In this document: piece after piece, positions 44,849 to 54,891 of the stretch
How the letters are laid out: every line of letters begins with the position of its first letter
Position numbering within the stretch: position 1 is the first letter of the stretch
Assembly (NCBI RefSeq): GCF_009937975.1
Contig: NZ_AP018441.1
Span: forward strand, 2,480,001 to 2,544,000
DNA: 64,000 nt
Direction of reading: 5' to 3'
From: Undibacterium sp. YM2
Lineage (GTDB): Bacteria > Pseudomonadota > Gammaproteobacteria > Burkholderiales > Burkholderiaceae_D
Position numbers and translations under genes: made by a program
The notes under the pieces: model-generated
What the model was told of the DNA's origin: nothing
Seen by the model: only the letters and a program-made list of their open reading frames with translations
The model's database searches: none

Positions 44849-46156
44849 ATGAATATACTCGCAGTAGAAGACCCGGCTATACCGGAAGTATTGGATTTGT
44901 CGTCAGGGCTGCATGTGTCAGCTCATCAAGTCATCGGCACTGACTATGAGAAACTCATCCAGCTTCGTATGAAGATAAAAGAAGGGCTAAAGATTGGGAT
45001 ACCTCTCTATGCTTGCTCAGTCTGTGGAATCGCCGTGAGCTTGCTCATGCACAAAGTGAGTCGCCATTTTTTCTTTAGGCATGTGAAGGAAGATGGCCGG
45101 TGTCCGCAAATTTCTCGTGGTGAGTTATCGAGAGAAGAAATCAATGCGCGCAAATACAATGGTGCAAAGGAAAGCGCACTGCATCGTAGAATGAAGTCCT
45201 TAGTAGCGCAATCTCTGGCGGCAGACAAAGAATTTTCTGACATCAAGGTAGAAGAGAGGTGGAAGGGAAGCCTCTCCGGCGAGTGGCGCCAGCCTGATAT
45301 TTGTGCGACATATCGAGGGGTAAAGATTGTATTTGAAATTCAACTTTCGACGACTTACCTGGATGTCATTGTAGAGCGGAGGCTCTTTTACCAGAGAGAA
45401 GGGGCATTACTTATATGGATTTTTGCAGAATTTGATGATGAGAATCGCCGTTTGCTTCAAGATGACGTGTTTTACAATAACAATCAGAACGTATTCATCG
45501 TGAATGAAGAAAGTGCTGCATTTTCCATTAGTGCCGGCTTATTTCGCCTTTCATGCGTCTGGTCTGAGCCGTTACCGAATGGCGGAAGCTCATTGCTTAG
45601 AAGGAAGATGGTTTTGTTCAATGAACTTACACTTAGCAGGCAGACTCAGCGCGCTTTCTTTTTCGATTATGCCGGTGCGTGCGAGAGAATAGCCAAAGAA
45701 AAAACTACAGTCGCTGATAGCCTGCGTGAGCGCTTTGAGCAGGCATGGATGGCTTCTCTCGACAATACCGAAGTAATGCCAAGATTGTGGGGGAGTTTTC
45801 GTAAGGAATTCCGTGCCCAGGGTGTTCAGCTTCCTGTATATCACAATCAGTTGCACGCTATTTTGATCAATGCTATTTATTCTGCCAAGTACGGACGCGT
45901 AGTTGGATGGAAATATACTCGCTTTATTGAGGTTGCACACCTAATTGCAGGTGGATACAAATCCTATTTGTGGATTTTCCGTGAAGCACTGAAAGTCTAC
46001 GACCGCGGTCAGCAATTGATGGATGAAGACAAATCTGGCCGTTGGGCTGTACGTGTGGAAATTTATAAGGCAGCTATTAAGAAAAACGATCCGGACTATA
46101 TCTCAGACGATAAGTTTTTTCCTGTTTTGGAGGTCCTTTTTCCGGAGCTATTTTAG
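44849..46156 (+). CDS. DUF6035/CoiA-like protein with zinc ribbon and PD-(D/E)XK nuclease region
   Basis: 435 residues from ATG 44849 (MNILAVEDPAIPEVLDLSSG). Near residue 60 come CSVCG and HFFFRHV, a CoiA-style start. The segment RQPDICATYRGVKIVFEIQL carries D-I, then E-I-Q, a plausible PD-(D/E)XK nuclease site. LLIWIFAEFDDENRRLLQDD follows. CoiA-like proteins are nucleases of DNA uptake and of mobile elements. With the membrane protein upstream it may form a two-component nuclease system; this is inference. Confidence 0.65.
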   Translation: MNILAVEDPAIPEVLDLSSGLHVSAHQVIGTDYEKLIQLRMKIKEGLKIGIPLYACSVCGIAVSLLMHKVSRHFFFRHVKEDGRCPQISRGELSREEINARKYNGAKESALHRRMKSLVAQSLAADKEFSDIKVEERWKGSLSGEWRQPDICATYRGVKIVFEIQLSTTYLDVIVERRLFYQREGALLIWIFAEFDDENRRLLQDDVFYNNNQNVFIVNEESAAFSISAGLFRLSCVWSEPLPNGGSSLLRRKMVLFNELTLSRQTQRAFFFDYAGACERIAKEKTTVADSLRERFEQAWMASLDNTEVMPRLWGSFRKEFRAQGVQLPVYHNQLHAILINAIYSAKYGRVVGWKYTRFIEVAHLIAGGYKSYLWIFREALKVYDRGQQLMDEDKSGRWAVRVEIYKAAIKKNDPDYISDDKFFPVLEVLFPELF

Positions 46157-46455
46157 TTGTAAAAAAACCATATCCAATCTGATACTTGGCGTCCAATCTG
46201 ATAGCGTCCACTTTGACAGATTCTTGTCATGAAGCAGACGTTCTTCAGTTCAATATGAAACATATCAGTTAAAAGCTAAGCGTCGCATATTAGAATTATT
46301 TGTACAAGTTGTGATTCGATATGACGGGACGTGTCAGAACGTGAATGTCGTAGTTTGCCCAAAGCGGACCTAGGTGATGTGAAGATTTCGCTTGACTGTT
46401 TGTGTGGTGTTTGCCGTAGTATTCGTATCCCGAACCACCAAATAGGGAGACCGCA
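46157..46455. other. Region without a gene
   Basis: 299 bp. A direct repeat TCCAATCTGATA occurs twice (about 46174 and 46192), with AGCGTCCACTTTGACA after. This looks like leftover ends of a mobile element, but no full inverted repeat was found. No gene is seen. Confidence 0.4.
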
Positions 46456-47019
46456 ATGTCGACAATCGATCAGGGCCCGAAAACGAGCGAAAAGGAATTT
46501 ATCAGTGAGGTACAACGCTTCTTGTCTGCTAACGGCTACATTCAGCAGGACGAATGCCATTTTGATGGTGATAATGACGAGCGAGCGGACGTTGAGTTAG
46601 TGCTAGTTACATCGCGCTGGCCGGCAGAGATGCCGGGCGCTTTATTGTTAGAGGCAAAATCCCACCATTCGAAGGACTCGCCGAACACAATTAACAAAGC
46701 ATTCGGCCAACTTCTGAAAGAGACCAACAAGAGCCTGGTCACTCGCGCTCAGCGCGAGCATTGCCTAGGTCTGCTAATTCCCATCGATGGAGCGACTTGG
46801 ACCGACCCCAAAGGTGAGAGCATCAATCGTGGCTCGGGTATCGATTACTACCGTACTGGCTTTCAGCGCATCGACGCAGACGTCTTTGCAGGGTTCGGGC
46901 GCTTAGTCAACGCTCGCTACGTTCTTGCTTTCTCCGTGCTCAATCAATATTTGGAGGTGTTCAACTGGGATGCATTCCATGTTGGCAACCAACCGCTGGC
47001 GCGCTTAACGGCGCAGTAG
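46456..47019 (+). CDS. PD-(D/E)XK nuclease-like protein
   Basis: 187 residues starting MSTIDQGPKTSEKEFISEVQ. The core ADVELVLVTSRW followed by GALLLEAKSHHSKD has the D...E-x-K layout of restriction-type nucleases. No other domain is visible. It sits alone on the plus strand before an IS21 remnant. It may be a cut-down restriction or homing enzyme; the call rests on a short motif. Confidence 0.5.
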   Translation: MSTIDQGPKTSEKEFISEVQRFLSANGYIQQDECHFDGDNDERADVELVLVTSRWPAEMPGALLLEAKSHHSKDSPNTINKAFGQLLKETNKSLVTRAQREHCLGLLIPIDGATWTDPKGESINRGSGIDYYRTGFQRIDADVFAGFGRLVNARYVLAFSVLNQYLEVFNWDAFHVGNQPLARLTAQ

Positions 47020-47082
47020 TATTTCCCCGTTACGGTTCGCGTGGTTCAGTCCACTAATTTCCACGTTCTTTATCGGAAGATT

Positions 47083-47566
47083 GTTGATTTGCACTGAAAA
47101 TTGCCCCACTTTTTTGCTGGATAAATTGCATCAAAAATTGACCCACGTTTAGCACACAATCCTACTTATCTTGATGAGTGGGGAGTAGGAGTGATTGACG
47201 TGGCATTACTAGGTATTATTCGACGCTGGCACATTCGTGACCAGATTCCATTACAGAAGATCGCCAGACGACTGGGCATCTCTCGCAACACTGTCCGGCG
47301 TTATCTGCGCTCTGAAGTCACAGAGCCTGCCTATGCGGAGCGACAAACGACTAGTGCGATTGACAAATACGCATTGCAGCTCTCAAGCTGGCTTAAAACC
47401 GAAGTAGGTAAAAATCGGAAGCAACGACGCAGCTTAAAACAGCTTCATCTTGATCTGAAAGAACTGAGAATTGAAGGGTCGTATGACCGGGTGGCGGCCT
47501 TCGCCAGGTAGTTGAAGGTGGATCAAACTGATAGGGACAATTCAGCTAGCAAACGAACACAGATTT
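47083..47566 (+). mobile_element. IS21-family insertion sequence remnant (left end and start of istA)
   Basis: The terminal sequence TGTTGATTTGCACTGAAAA and two related repeats, GCACTGAAAATTGCCCCAC (47091-47109) and GCATCAAAAATTGACCCAC (47128-47146), are the multiple end repeats typical of IS21 elements. They are followed by the istA start. After about 47566 the similarity to IstA stops and no istB or right end is found. The IS is truncated and inactive. Confidence 0.8.
47191..47566 (+). pseudogene. istA: Truncated IS21 transposase IstA
   Basis: The frame opens with MIDVALLGIIRRWHIRDQIP and the HTH IARRLGISRNTVRRYLRSEV, the IstA N-terminus. It is broken by a TAG at 47509-47511 after VAAFAR. 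In the same frame it continues LKVDQTDRDNSASKRT, still IstA-like, and is lost afterwards. The catalytic DDE region is absent. Confidence 0.85.
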
Positions 47567-47788
47567 TGCATTTAGTAAATGTTGTGCTGCCAGTCAGGGT
47601 AACTGTGAACCAGACCAAATTCTTGACCATCTTAGTGCGCCGCTAGGGACGATTCGGGCACCTTGCCGGTGTGGCAATTTCGCCGAATATACAACGCAAT
47701 CCTTGACGTTTGATCCCAAATCGGTAACACTGTATTTGTTCCCGTAATGGGATTCGAAATTCGAACCATTTTTGGGAGCGCGGTTTTC

Positions 47789-48073
47789 ATGAGGGTTGTT
47801 GGACTTGGTGTGCTTTCTGCCTTTTGTGACAAGCATGCAGACTGTCGAAAGTGGATATCGAACTGGATTGCCGATGCTCAGGCCAGTCAGTGGACGACTA
47901 GCCACGATATCAAAGAAAGATATCCGTCCGCCAGCTTTTTGGCGACAAACATTGTCATTTTTAATGTGCGCGGCAACGAGTACCGTATGGAAATCCAAGT
48001 GGCTTACAACGCGGGCGTGGTCTCCATAAAGTGGGTGGGCACGCATGACCAGTACACGAAGCGGATGCGTTGA
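47789..48073 (+). CDS. higB: HigB-family mRNA interferase toxin
   Basis: 94 residues from ATG 47789 (MRVVGLGVLSAFCDKHADCR). The RelE/HigB fold is suggested by WISNWIADAQASQWTTSHDI, then a NIVIFNVRGNEYRMEIQVAY strand and the C-terminal WVGTHDQY, matching HigB. It would cut mRNA at the ribosome when not neutralised. It is followed after one base by the HigA-like gene, a toxin-first order characteristic of HigBA systems. Confidence 0.85.
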   Translation: MRVVGLGVLSAFCDKHADCRKWISNWIADAQASQWTTSHDIKERYPSASFLATNIVIFNVRGNEYRMEIQVAYNAGVVSIKWVGTHDQYTKRMR

Positions 48074-48074
48074 T

Positions 48075-49310
48075 ATGGAATATAGAATTCTCAAAAGCGA
48101 AACTGAACACCAAACTGCATTGCAAGAAGTAGAGAGTCTTGTTGCCCTTGACCCAGAGACAGGATCGCTGGATGGTGATCGCCTCGCTTTGCTTGCACTA
48201 TTAATTGAAGATTACGAAAAACGTGCGTATCAATTCGAGGCACTTGACCCAATCGAGATCATTGAATTTAGGATGGCTGAGCAAGGACTTCGGCAGAAAG
48301 ACCTTGTGCCACTCTTGGGTAGCAGAAGTCGGGTATCTGAAGTATTGGGTGGCAAACGACCTCTTACCGTGCAAATGATTCGCGCATTGTCAAGCGGCCT
48401 TGGAATTCCTGCAGATGCGCTGATCGGGAGAGAACCAAACACCGCATCGCATAACGGCGAGAGCAACGTCGAAGAGATTGATTGGAAGCGTTTTCCGTAC
48501 CGGGAGATGGAAAGGCGTGGATGGTTCAGCGCGGCGAAAATCAGCGGAAAGAATGCGGAAGAAATGCTTCGCTCCTTCCTCGCCCAGATCGTCCCTAGCC
48601 GTCAAGCGCCAATCATGTTCAGACGCAGGTTTCGGGGTGATAAACTTGATGAAAAGGCGTATTATTCAACACTGGCATGGACAGCTCGGGTATTGATGCG
48701 CGCTAAAGAAGTTGAGAACGATTTGCCTCGATTTGATCCCGCTAAAATTTCTGCTGATACGCTGCGCGACCTCGCGCGACTAAGTTGGTTTAGTAATGGA
48801 CCGCGCTTGGCAGTCGAATTTCTTTCGAAGTGCGGCATTGTAGTGATCGTCGAACCTCGGTTGCCAAACGCGGTAATAGATGGTGCGGCAATGCTGTCGG
48901 AGTGGGGGAAGCCGGTGATTGGCCTCACACTACGGATTGACCGGACTGACTATTTTTGGTTCACCCTTATGCATGAGGTCGTGCATGTATGGAAACACCT
49001 TAATACGACCGATGAAGCATTTATTGATCGAGTAGAGAGAATTGCAAGCACTGAGAAGAACGAGCAAAAAGAGAATGAAGCAAACCGTATAGCCCGCGAT
49101 TCTTTTATTCGCCGCGCAGTCTGGGAACGTTCCTCGGCGAGGCTTGCGCCCACACATCAAAGCATTCAGGAACTTGCGGATAGCCTGCATATTCACCCTG
49201 CAATTGTGGCTGGACGAATTCAATTTGAGAGCGGGCACTATGAGAATTTCCGTGAATTTTTAGAGCAAGGATTGGTACAACAGCACTTCAATGAAGTCTT
49301 TATGACGTAG
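48075..49310 (+). CDS. higA: HigA-type antitoxin fused to ImmA/IrrE metallopeptidase
   Basis: 411 residues from ATG 48075. Residues about 57-115 (RMAEQGLRQKDLVPLLGSRS) are the HigA/Xre HTH. Residues about 240-340 contain HEVVH at 300-304, the zinc metallopeptidase motif of ImmA/IrrE. Thus antitoxin and protease are one polypeptide. It should bind HigB and repress the operon; the protease half may degrade regulators in response to a signal. It is translated right after higB and 13 bp before the beta-family gene. Confidence 0.85.
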   Translation: MEYRILKSETEHQTALQEVESLVALDPETGSLDGDRLALLALLIEDYEKRAYQFEALDPIEIIEFRMAEQGLRQKDLVPLLGSRSRVSEVLGGKRPLTVQMIRALSSGLGIPADALIGREPNTASHNGESNVEEIDWKRFPYREMERRGWFSAAKISGKNAEEMLRSFLAQIVPSRQAPIMFRRRFRGDKLDEKAYYSTLAWTARVLMRAKEVENDLPRFDPAKISADTLRDLARLSWFSNGPRLAVEFLSKCGIVVIVEPRLPNAVIDGAAMLSEWGKPVIGLTLRIDRTDYFWFTLMHEVVHVWKHLNTTDEAFIDRVERIASTEKNEQKENEANRIARDSFIRRAVWERSSARLAPTHQSIQELADSLHIHPAIVAGRIQFESGHYENFREFLEQGLVQQHFNEVFMT

Positions 49311-49323
49311 GCAGGAGATATCG

Positions 49324-50451
49324 ATGGATAGTCGCTCAGTTTATGTGCCGTTGGTTAAGGGCAAAAGGAATGATTTAGTGGCCGTAGGAAAGGTCAACAA
49401 TGACGTGCGTCAATTGATGAAGCCATTCGTTGAGGCGATGCCGATCAATCCCAAAAAGCCTTTTGTGGAAGAGCATGTACACAAACTGTGCGGGTACATT
49501 CGAAAGCACTTGCCAATGGGAGATATTTTTGTCGATTTCTTTGGTTTGATGCCGGATGCAGTTATTCCGGACGGTACAAATGCTATTCTCCACGGATTTG
49601 CGTTGCTCAAAGCGTTCGGTCGCCCTGTTACCCCTGCATTTGGTTTTGAGCGTAACGACAATTTGTGGGATGCGCTTGGCACAATTGCCCGTGATTTTGA
49701 CAAGGGATTTTGCTTTCGCCTATCCCGCGACGATCTCGCGGAATACCTTTTTGATGACGTATGGGCGCTAATCATTGAGCGTACAGCCCAGATGCGATTG
49801 CCTCAAGACAAAATCGATTTGCTATTAGATTTGCGACACATCGATGACGACGACAATACGAATCTTGCCGAGAGTGTAGTCTCCTTCCTATTTCATAATC
49901 CCAATGTTGCCGGATATAGATCAATCATTGTCGCCGGGTCGTCTGCGCTGAAAACGGTAAGTGACATTGAAAAGGATAATGTCGGCGAGGTGATTCGCCA
50001 GGAGCTGCATCTTTGGTCAACTCTATGGAGAGATATGCCGGATACGGTTAAACCGACATTTGGGGATTACGGCGTAATTCATCCTGATTTCAGCGATCAG
50101 AATGCAAGTCTAAAAGTGAATGCCAAGATTCGTTACACAGCAGGCGACAAGATCATATATTTCCGGGGGCATGGTCTTCATCGCCCAGTCAAGGATTATG
50201 ACCAATACCATGACATAGCTGCTCGTGTAACTTCAGATCGTCGGTACGTTGACCGGTCGCGTAGCTTCGGCGACGCGTATATCGATGATTGCGCCAAGCG
50301 CCTCATCAAACCTGGTTCGCTCGGAACGTGGGTCGTCGCAGATATGAATCATCACGTGTGTTATACGGCACGCCAATTGGCCCGTCTCACTCAAGAGTTG
50401 GCATCGGTGGCGACTGAAGGTGAAGCTGATATTGCCCTTGCTGCCGTTTAG
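49324..50451 (+). CDS. Beta-family (phage T4-type beta) protein
   Basis: 375 residues starting MDSRSVYVPLVKGKRNDLVA. YVPLVKGKRNDL is the usual start of beta-family proteins, and DFSDQNASLKVNAKIRYTAG and YIDDCAKRLIKPGSLGTWVV fit the later parts. The family has no settled biochemical role but is often found in defence-type loci. It follows the HigA-ImmA gene by 13 bp and is probably its operon partner. Confidence 0.7.
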   Translation: MDSRSVYVPLVKGKRNDLVAVGKVNNDVRQLMKPFVEAMPINPKKPFVEEHVHKLCGYIRKHLPMGDIFVDFFGLMPDAVIPDGTNAILHGFALLKAFGRPVTPAFGFERNDNLWDALGTIARDFDKGFCFRLSRDDLAEYLFDDVWALIIERTAQMRLPQDKIDLLLDLRHIDDDDNTNLAESVVSFLFHNPNVAGYRSIIVAGSSALKTVSDIEKDNVGEVIRQELHLWSTLWRDMPDTVKPTFGDYGVIHPDFSDQNASLKVNAKIRYTAGDKIIYFRGHGLHRPVKDYDQYHDIAARVTSDRRYVDRSRSFGDAYIDDCAKRLIKPGSLGTWVVADMNHHVCYTARQLARLTQELASVATEGEADIALAAV

Positions 50452-51116
50452 AACTTTCTTACGTTACTGGCATTCTTCCGACGCAAATTGCGAACACCTT
50501 TTGCCATTTCGGAATTTAGGCAAAATGCTCGTATTTAATCCGATTAGTACAGATGTTGCCAAGTGTGCAGCAAGCCTGAGACTCGCAAGAACTGCGCCAT
50601 CGCGGTCGCAGACTTTAGGGGTTCGTGATCCAATTTCTTCATTTGAAAGTTTTCTAACTCCCACTTGCAAGGCTTGCCAGCGGTCGTGATAAGACTTGGC
50701 TTCCGTACCTTGCTCTTCCAAGAAGGGCAAGACTTTGCCATTAAACAGATCTGCTGTGGTAAAAGGTGTCTTCGTGGTGTACAGCTTGGCAGCTGGGCGC
50801 TATCCCCCGCAGGGTGTGGAGCTATTCAGAAATGGAAAAATCATCCGAGAACGGTTGACCCCGAATATTAGAGCAGGAATTGGACCGAATCCGCGACCGC
50901 ACTCAGAACCAGAATGGCAACATTTCGGCTTTGAAGTCACGGCTTCGATGATTTGTCAGGTTTGAGTACTTGCTCAGACATAAGTAATTGCGCATAATGT
51001 AATCAATTTGATGATGCCGACCACCTAGCCATGAGCGAAAATTCTGTATCTTTTTTGTTTGACCGTCGTTTCTTATAGATGACGAGTGCGGTTATGCACC
51101 CCAACGCGTCGAAAGT
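50452..51116. other. 665-bp stretch without a convincing gene
   Basis: Between the beta-family gene and the WYL regulator. A frame at 50696-50965 (plus) has a protein-like ending, AGRYPPQGVELFRNGKIIRE, but no ribosome binding site and no family. It may be a remnant. A short minus-strand frame at 50464-50730 overlaps it. The end of this stretch should hold the WYL promoter. Confidence 0.3.
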
Positions 51117-51995
51117 ATGAGTCACGCCCAGCGTGAACGCTTGGCGTATATCGACTTCCGTCTGTACTTTATGGGTGAGATCGGTAGACCTGATCTGGCA
51201 AGTCGCTTTGGGGTGGCCCCTGCGGGCGCAACTCGGGATCTCGCACTTTATCGAGAGATTGCTCCGCAGAACATCGAGTTTGACGGTAGCAGCAAGATCT
51301 ATCGAATAGGCAAAGAGTTCGGTTCTTTGTTTAACCATATTCCGCAGCGTGTGTTGTCAGCGCTTTCGCTTGGATTTGGTGATGGTGTGAATGGCGACGC
51401 GTGGCCAATGCTACCGTGCGAATCCCCGGCTGTTTTAAGCAGTCCGCGTATAGAGGTCCTTGCTTCGATTTGCCGGGCCATTCATGCCAAGCGTCCAATA
51501 GCAGTTCGATATCACTCGCTTAGCAGAGGTGATTCTGACCGCGTGATCGTGCCATTCGCGCTGGTTGATACAGGCCTACGCTGGCATGTTCGAGCTTTTG
51601 ATCGCAAGAGCAGCGAGTTCCGCGACTTCGTCGTCACCCGCATCGAAGCGCCGACTTTGGTTGATGAGGAACCCAAAGCCAACGAGCGCCCTGAGAACGA
51701 CATTCAGTGGACGCGGATTGTGGAGTTGGACTTGGTGCCGCCCCCGCGCCTTGCTCGCCCAGAGATCATCAGGATGGACTACGGAATGGCTGATAGCTCG
51801 ATACGCATGCGTGTGCGCGCTGCGTTCGCGGACAATATGCTGCTTCGGTGGAGCGTAGACGCGTCGCCGGATCACAGTCTTAGAGAAGAACAGTACCGTC
51901 TGTGGCTCAGCGATCCGCTGGCCTTGTACGGGGTAGAGAACGCCAAGCTCGCGCCAGGATATCAAGCCCCCGCCGCGAAGACAGCACACAAATAG
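51117..51995 (+). CDS. WYL-domain transcriptional regulator (BrxR/CapW-like)
   Basis: 292 residues. A winged HTH (about 1-55, [20 protein letters not shown]) is followed by a WYL domain (about 120-195, with [10 protein letters not shown] and [12 protein letters not shown]) and a C-terminal WCX-like part. The wHTH-WYL-WCX order is that of BrxR and CapW, repressors of defence operons that bind a nucleic acid or nucleotide ligand. It ends 11 bp before hsdM, so it is the likely regulator of the restriction operon. Confidence 0.85.
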   Translation: MSHAQRERLAYIDFRLYFMGEIGRPDLASRFGVAPAGATRDLALYREIAPQNIEFDGSSKIYRIGKEFGSLFNHIPQRVLSALSLGFGDGVNGDAWPMLPCESPAVLSSPRIEVLASICRAIHAKRPIAVRYHSLSRGDSDRVIVPFALVDTGLRWHVRAFDRKSSEFRDFVVTRIEAPTLVDEEPKANERPENDIQWTRIVELDLVPPPRLARPEIIRMDYGMADSSIRMRVRAAFADNMLLRWSVDASPDHSLREEQYRLWLSDPLALYGVENAKLAPGYQAPAAKTAHK

Positions 51996-52006
51996 GACAA
52001 GACACG

Positions 52007-53557
52007 ATGGCAACTAACGACACAAACAAGAATGGCGGTAATCTCGGCTTCGAGGCTGATATGTTCAAAGCAGCCGACAAGCTGCGCGGCAATATGGAGC
52101 CGTCCGACTACAAGCACGTCGCGCTTGGACTCATCTTCCTGAAGTACATCTCGGACGCCTTCGAAGCGCGGCACAAGGCGTTGCTGGCTGAAGATCCTCA
52201 CGCGGCCGAGGACAAGGATGAGTACCTTGCCGACAACGTGTTTTGGGTTCCCAAGGATGCCCGCTGGTCTCACTTACAAGCCAACGCCAAGCTCCCGACG
52301 ATCGGGACGTTGATTGATGACGCAATGCGCGCCATCGAAAAAGATAACGAGTCCCTCAAGGGCGTGCTTCCCAAGGACTACGCGCGGCCTGCGCTCAACA
52401 AGGTGATGCTCGGCGAGCTGATCGACCTGATCTCTGGTATTGCGCTCAATAAAGAGGGCCATGCATCGCGTGACATCCTCGGCCGTGTCTACGAATACTT
52501 CCTTGGCCAGTTCGCCGGTGCCGAAGGCAAGCGCGGCGGCGAGTTCTACACGCCGCGTTCAGTGGTTCGTGTAATGGTGGAAATGCTGGAGCCCTACCAA
52601 GGCCGCATCTATGACCCGTGCTGCGGCTCGGGCGGGATGTTTGTCCAGTCCGAGAAGTTTGTGCAGGAGCATGGCGGGCGTATTGGTGACATCGCCATCT
52701 ATGGACAGGAATCGAACTATGTTACGTGGCGTCTGGCCAAGATGAACCTCGCTGTGCGCGGCATTGACTCCGACATCCGCTGGAACAATGATGGCAGCTT
52801 TCACAAGGACGAGTTGCGCGACCTCAAGGCCGACTATATCCTCGCCAATCCACCGTTCAATATTTCCGACTGGGGTGGCGACCGTCTGCGAGAAGACGTC
52901 CGTTGGAAGTTCGGCGCGCCGCCTGTGGGCAACGCCAACTATGCGTGGCTTCAGCACATCTACCACCACCTCGCCCCAAATGGTACGGCAGGCGTAGTGC
53001 TGGCCAACGGCTCGATGAGTTCCAACCAGTCCGGCGAAGGCGACATCCGCAAGGCGATGCTCGAGGCTGACGCAGTGGATTGCATGTTGGCGCTACCTGG
53101 GCAGCTCTTTTACTCCACGCAGATTCCTGCCTGCCTGTGGTTCCTGGCTCGCAACAAGTACCCCAGCAAGGGCCTGCGCGATCGGCGCGGTCAAGTGCTG
53201 TTCATCGACGCCCGCAAGCTGGGCGTGCTGGTGGATCGCACCCGGCGAGAACTCACCGATGAGGAAGTTAAGAAGATCGCCGACACCTATCACGCTTGGC
53301 GGGGCGAAGAAGGCGCGGGCGAGTACGCCGATGTAGCGGGCTTCTGCAAGTCAGCTTCGATGGATGATATCCGTAAGCATGGCCATGTTCTGACGCCAGG
53401 TCGTCACGTTGGTGCGGCGGATGTGGAAGACGATGGCGAACCCTTCGAGGAAAAGATGGCGCGGCTGTCCTCTCAATGGCGCGAGCTACGGGCAACAGCG
53501 GCCAAGCTTGATGCTACGGTTGAGGCCAATTTGAAGGAGCTGGGCTATGGCGAATGA
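52007..53557 (+). CDS. hsdM: Type I restriction-modification DNA methylase HsdM
   Basis: 516 residues from ATG 52007 ([20 protein letters not shown]). The N-terminal helical domain is followed by the methylase, with SAM motif [10 protein letters not shown] near 203-212 and catalytic NPPF near 280. It forms the M2S complex with HsdS and methylates adenine at a bipartite site. Its last 11 bp overlap hsdS. GC and codon use look higher than those of the 17-45 kb elements, which suggests separate origin. Confidence 0.96.
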   Translation: MATNDTNKNGGNLGFEADMFKAADKLRGNMEPSDYKHVALGLIFLKYISDAFEARHKALLAEDPHAAEDKDEYLADNVFWVPKDARWSHLQANAKLPTIGTLIDDAMRAIEKDNESLKGVLPKDYARPALNKVMLGELIDLISGIALNKEGHASRDILGRVYEYFLGQFAGAEGKRGGEFYTPRSVVRVMVEMLEPYQGRIYDPCCGSGGMFVQSEKFVQEHGGRIGDIAIYGQESNYVTWRLAKMNLAVRGIDSDIRWNNDGSFHKDELRDLKADYILANPPFNISDWGGDRLREDVRWKFGAPPVGNANYAWLQHIYHHLAPNGTAGVVLANGSMSSNQSGEGDIRKAMLEADAVDCMLALPGQLFYSTQIPACLWFLARNKYPSKGLRDRRGQVLFIDARKLGVLVDRTRRELTDEEVKKIADTYHAWRGEEGAGEYADVAGFCKSASMDDIRKHGHVLTPGRHVGAADVEDDGEPFEEKMARLSSQWRELRATAAKLDATVEANLKELGYGE

Positions 53558-54887
53558 CTGGCGTGATGTTTCGCTCGGTGACCTCTTCAAGGTCAAACAC
53601 GGATTCGCCTTCAAAGGCGAATTTTTCACCGAAGAACCGCAAGACACAGTTCTTGTTACACCCGGCAATTTCGCTATTGGCGGAGGATTTCAAGACGGAA
53701 AGCGCAAGTACTACATTGGCCCGGTGCCTGAGGATTACGTTTTAAAGCCTGGGCAAGTTGCCGTGACGATGACAGACCTTAGCAAGGAGTCTGATACCCT
53801 AGGATATGCCGCGAGCATTCCGGATGACTCAAACATCTGGCTGCACAATCAACGCGTTGGCTTGCTCGAGTTCAAATCTGTCGTACCAACGTCGCCACGT
53901 TTCATTCAATACCTATTACGTACGCACGAATATCGTTCTTGGATTGTAGGTTCCGCAACGGGTACAACGGTAAAGCACACGTCGCCTGGTCGAATTGAGA
54001 GCTTTGTAACGCGAATTCCACCCATTGAAGAACAATGCGCCATCGCGCACATCCTCGGCTCGCTCGACGACAAAATCGAACTAAACCGGCGCGCGAACGA
54101 GACGCTGGAGGCGATGGCAAGAACCTTGTTCAAAGCATGGTTCGTGGACTTTGAGCCAGTGCGCGCTAAGCTGGAGGGGCGCTGGCTGCGTGGCCAATCT
54201 TTACCCGGCCTGCCAGCGCACCTCTACGACCTTTTTCCCAGCGGGCTTTCTGAATCGGAGCTGGGGGATATTCCTGTAGGTTGGGAGATTGGCAGTTTTT
54301 ATGATGCTGTTGAAATTATCGGAGGTGGAACACCGAAAACTTCGGTCAGCGAATACTGGGATGGCGAAATTCCGTGGTTTTCAGTCGTGGATACGCCTGC
54401 GGCGAGCGATGTCTTCGTTGTTCAAACAGAAAAGTCGATTACCCAGGCCGGGTTGAATGGTAGTTCGGCGCGGCTGATTACCAAAGGCACGACGATCATA
54501 TCCGCGCGAGGAACTGTTGGTAATTTAGCTATCGCAGGGTGTGAAATGGCATTCAACCAATCGTGCTATGCGCTCCTGGGTAAGAACGGTTCGGGAAGTT
54601 ACTTCGTATTTTTATTTGCGCAGCGCATGGTTGAACAGCTTAAAGCAATGGCACATGGCTCCGTGTTCTCGACGATTACGCGGCAAACATTCGAAGCAGT
54701 GCGAACTGTGCTTCCGCCAGAAAACGTGCTTCAACAATTCGAGCAAAGTGCGGCTAGTCTGCTCGATGCAATTTTCGGCAACGTCAACGAATCTCGTTCC
54801 CTCGCCCAACTGCGCGATACCCTTTTGCCCAAACTCATCTCTGGCGAGCTGCGTGTGCCGGATCCCGAGAGAATTGCTGGAGTTTGA
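53547..54887 (+). CDS. hsdS: Type I restriction specificity subunit HsdS
   Basis: 446 residues. Two target recognition domains (about 1-150 and 240-380) are each followed by a conserved helix: [20 protein letters not shown], then [20 protein letters not shown], and a second [20 protein letters not shown]. Two TRDs mean a bipartite target, not deducible here. The start overlaps hsdM and the stop is 4 bp before the HEPN-like gene. Confidence 0.95.
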   Translation: MANDWRDVSLGDLFKVKHGFAFKGEFFTEEPQDTVLVTPGNFAIGGGFQDGKRKYYIGPVPEDYVLKPGQVAVTMTDLSKESDTLGYAASIPDDSNIWLHNQRVGLLEFKSVVPTSPRFIQYLLRTHEYRSWIVGSATGTTVKHTSPGRIESFVTRIPPIEEQCAIAHILGSLDDKIELNRRANETLEAMARTLFKAWFVDFEPVRAKLEGRWLRGQSLPGLPAHLYDLFPSGLSESELGDIPVGWEIGSFYDAVEIIGGGTPKTSVSEYWDGEIPWFSVVDTPAASDVFVVQTEKSITQAGLNGSSARLITKGTTIISARGTVGNLAIAGCEMAFNQSCYALLGKNGSGSYFVFLFAQRMVEQLKAMAHGSVFSTITRQTFEAVRTVLPPENVLQQFEQSAASLLDAIFGNVNESRSLAQLRDTLLPKLISGELRVPDPERIAGV

Positions 54888-54891
54888 TTCA

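Noticed and set aside
50464..50730. Minus-strand gene of 88 residues between the beta-family and WYL genes
   Set aside because: No ribosome binding site, no recognisable family, and another frame overlaps it with equal merit.
54541..54891. Upstream extension of the HEPN-like gene inside hsdS
   Set aside because: It is a shadow frame of hsdS; the ATG at 54892 just after the hsdS stop is the proper start.
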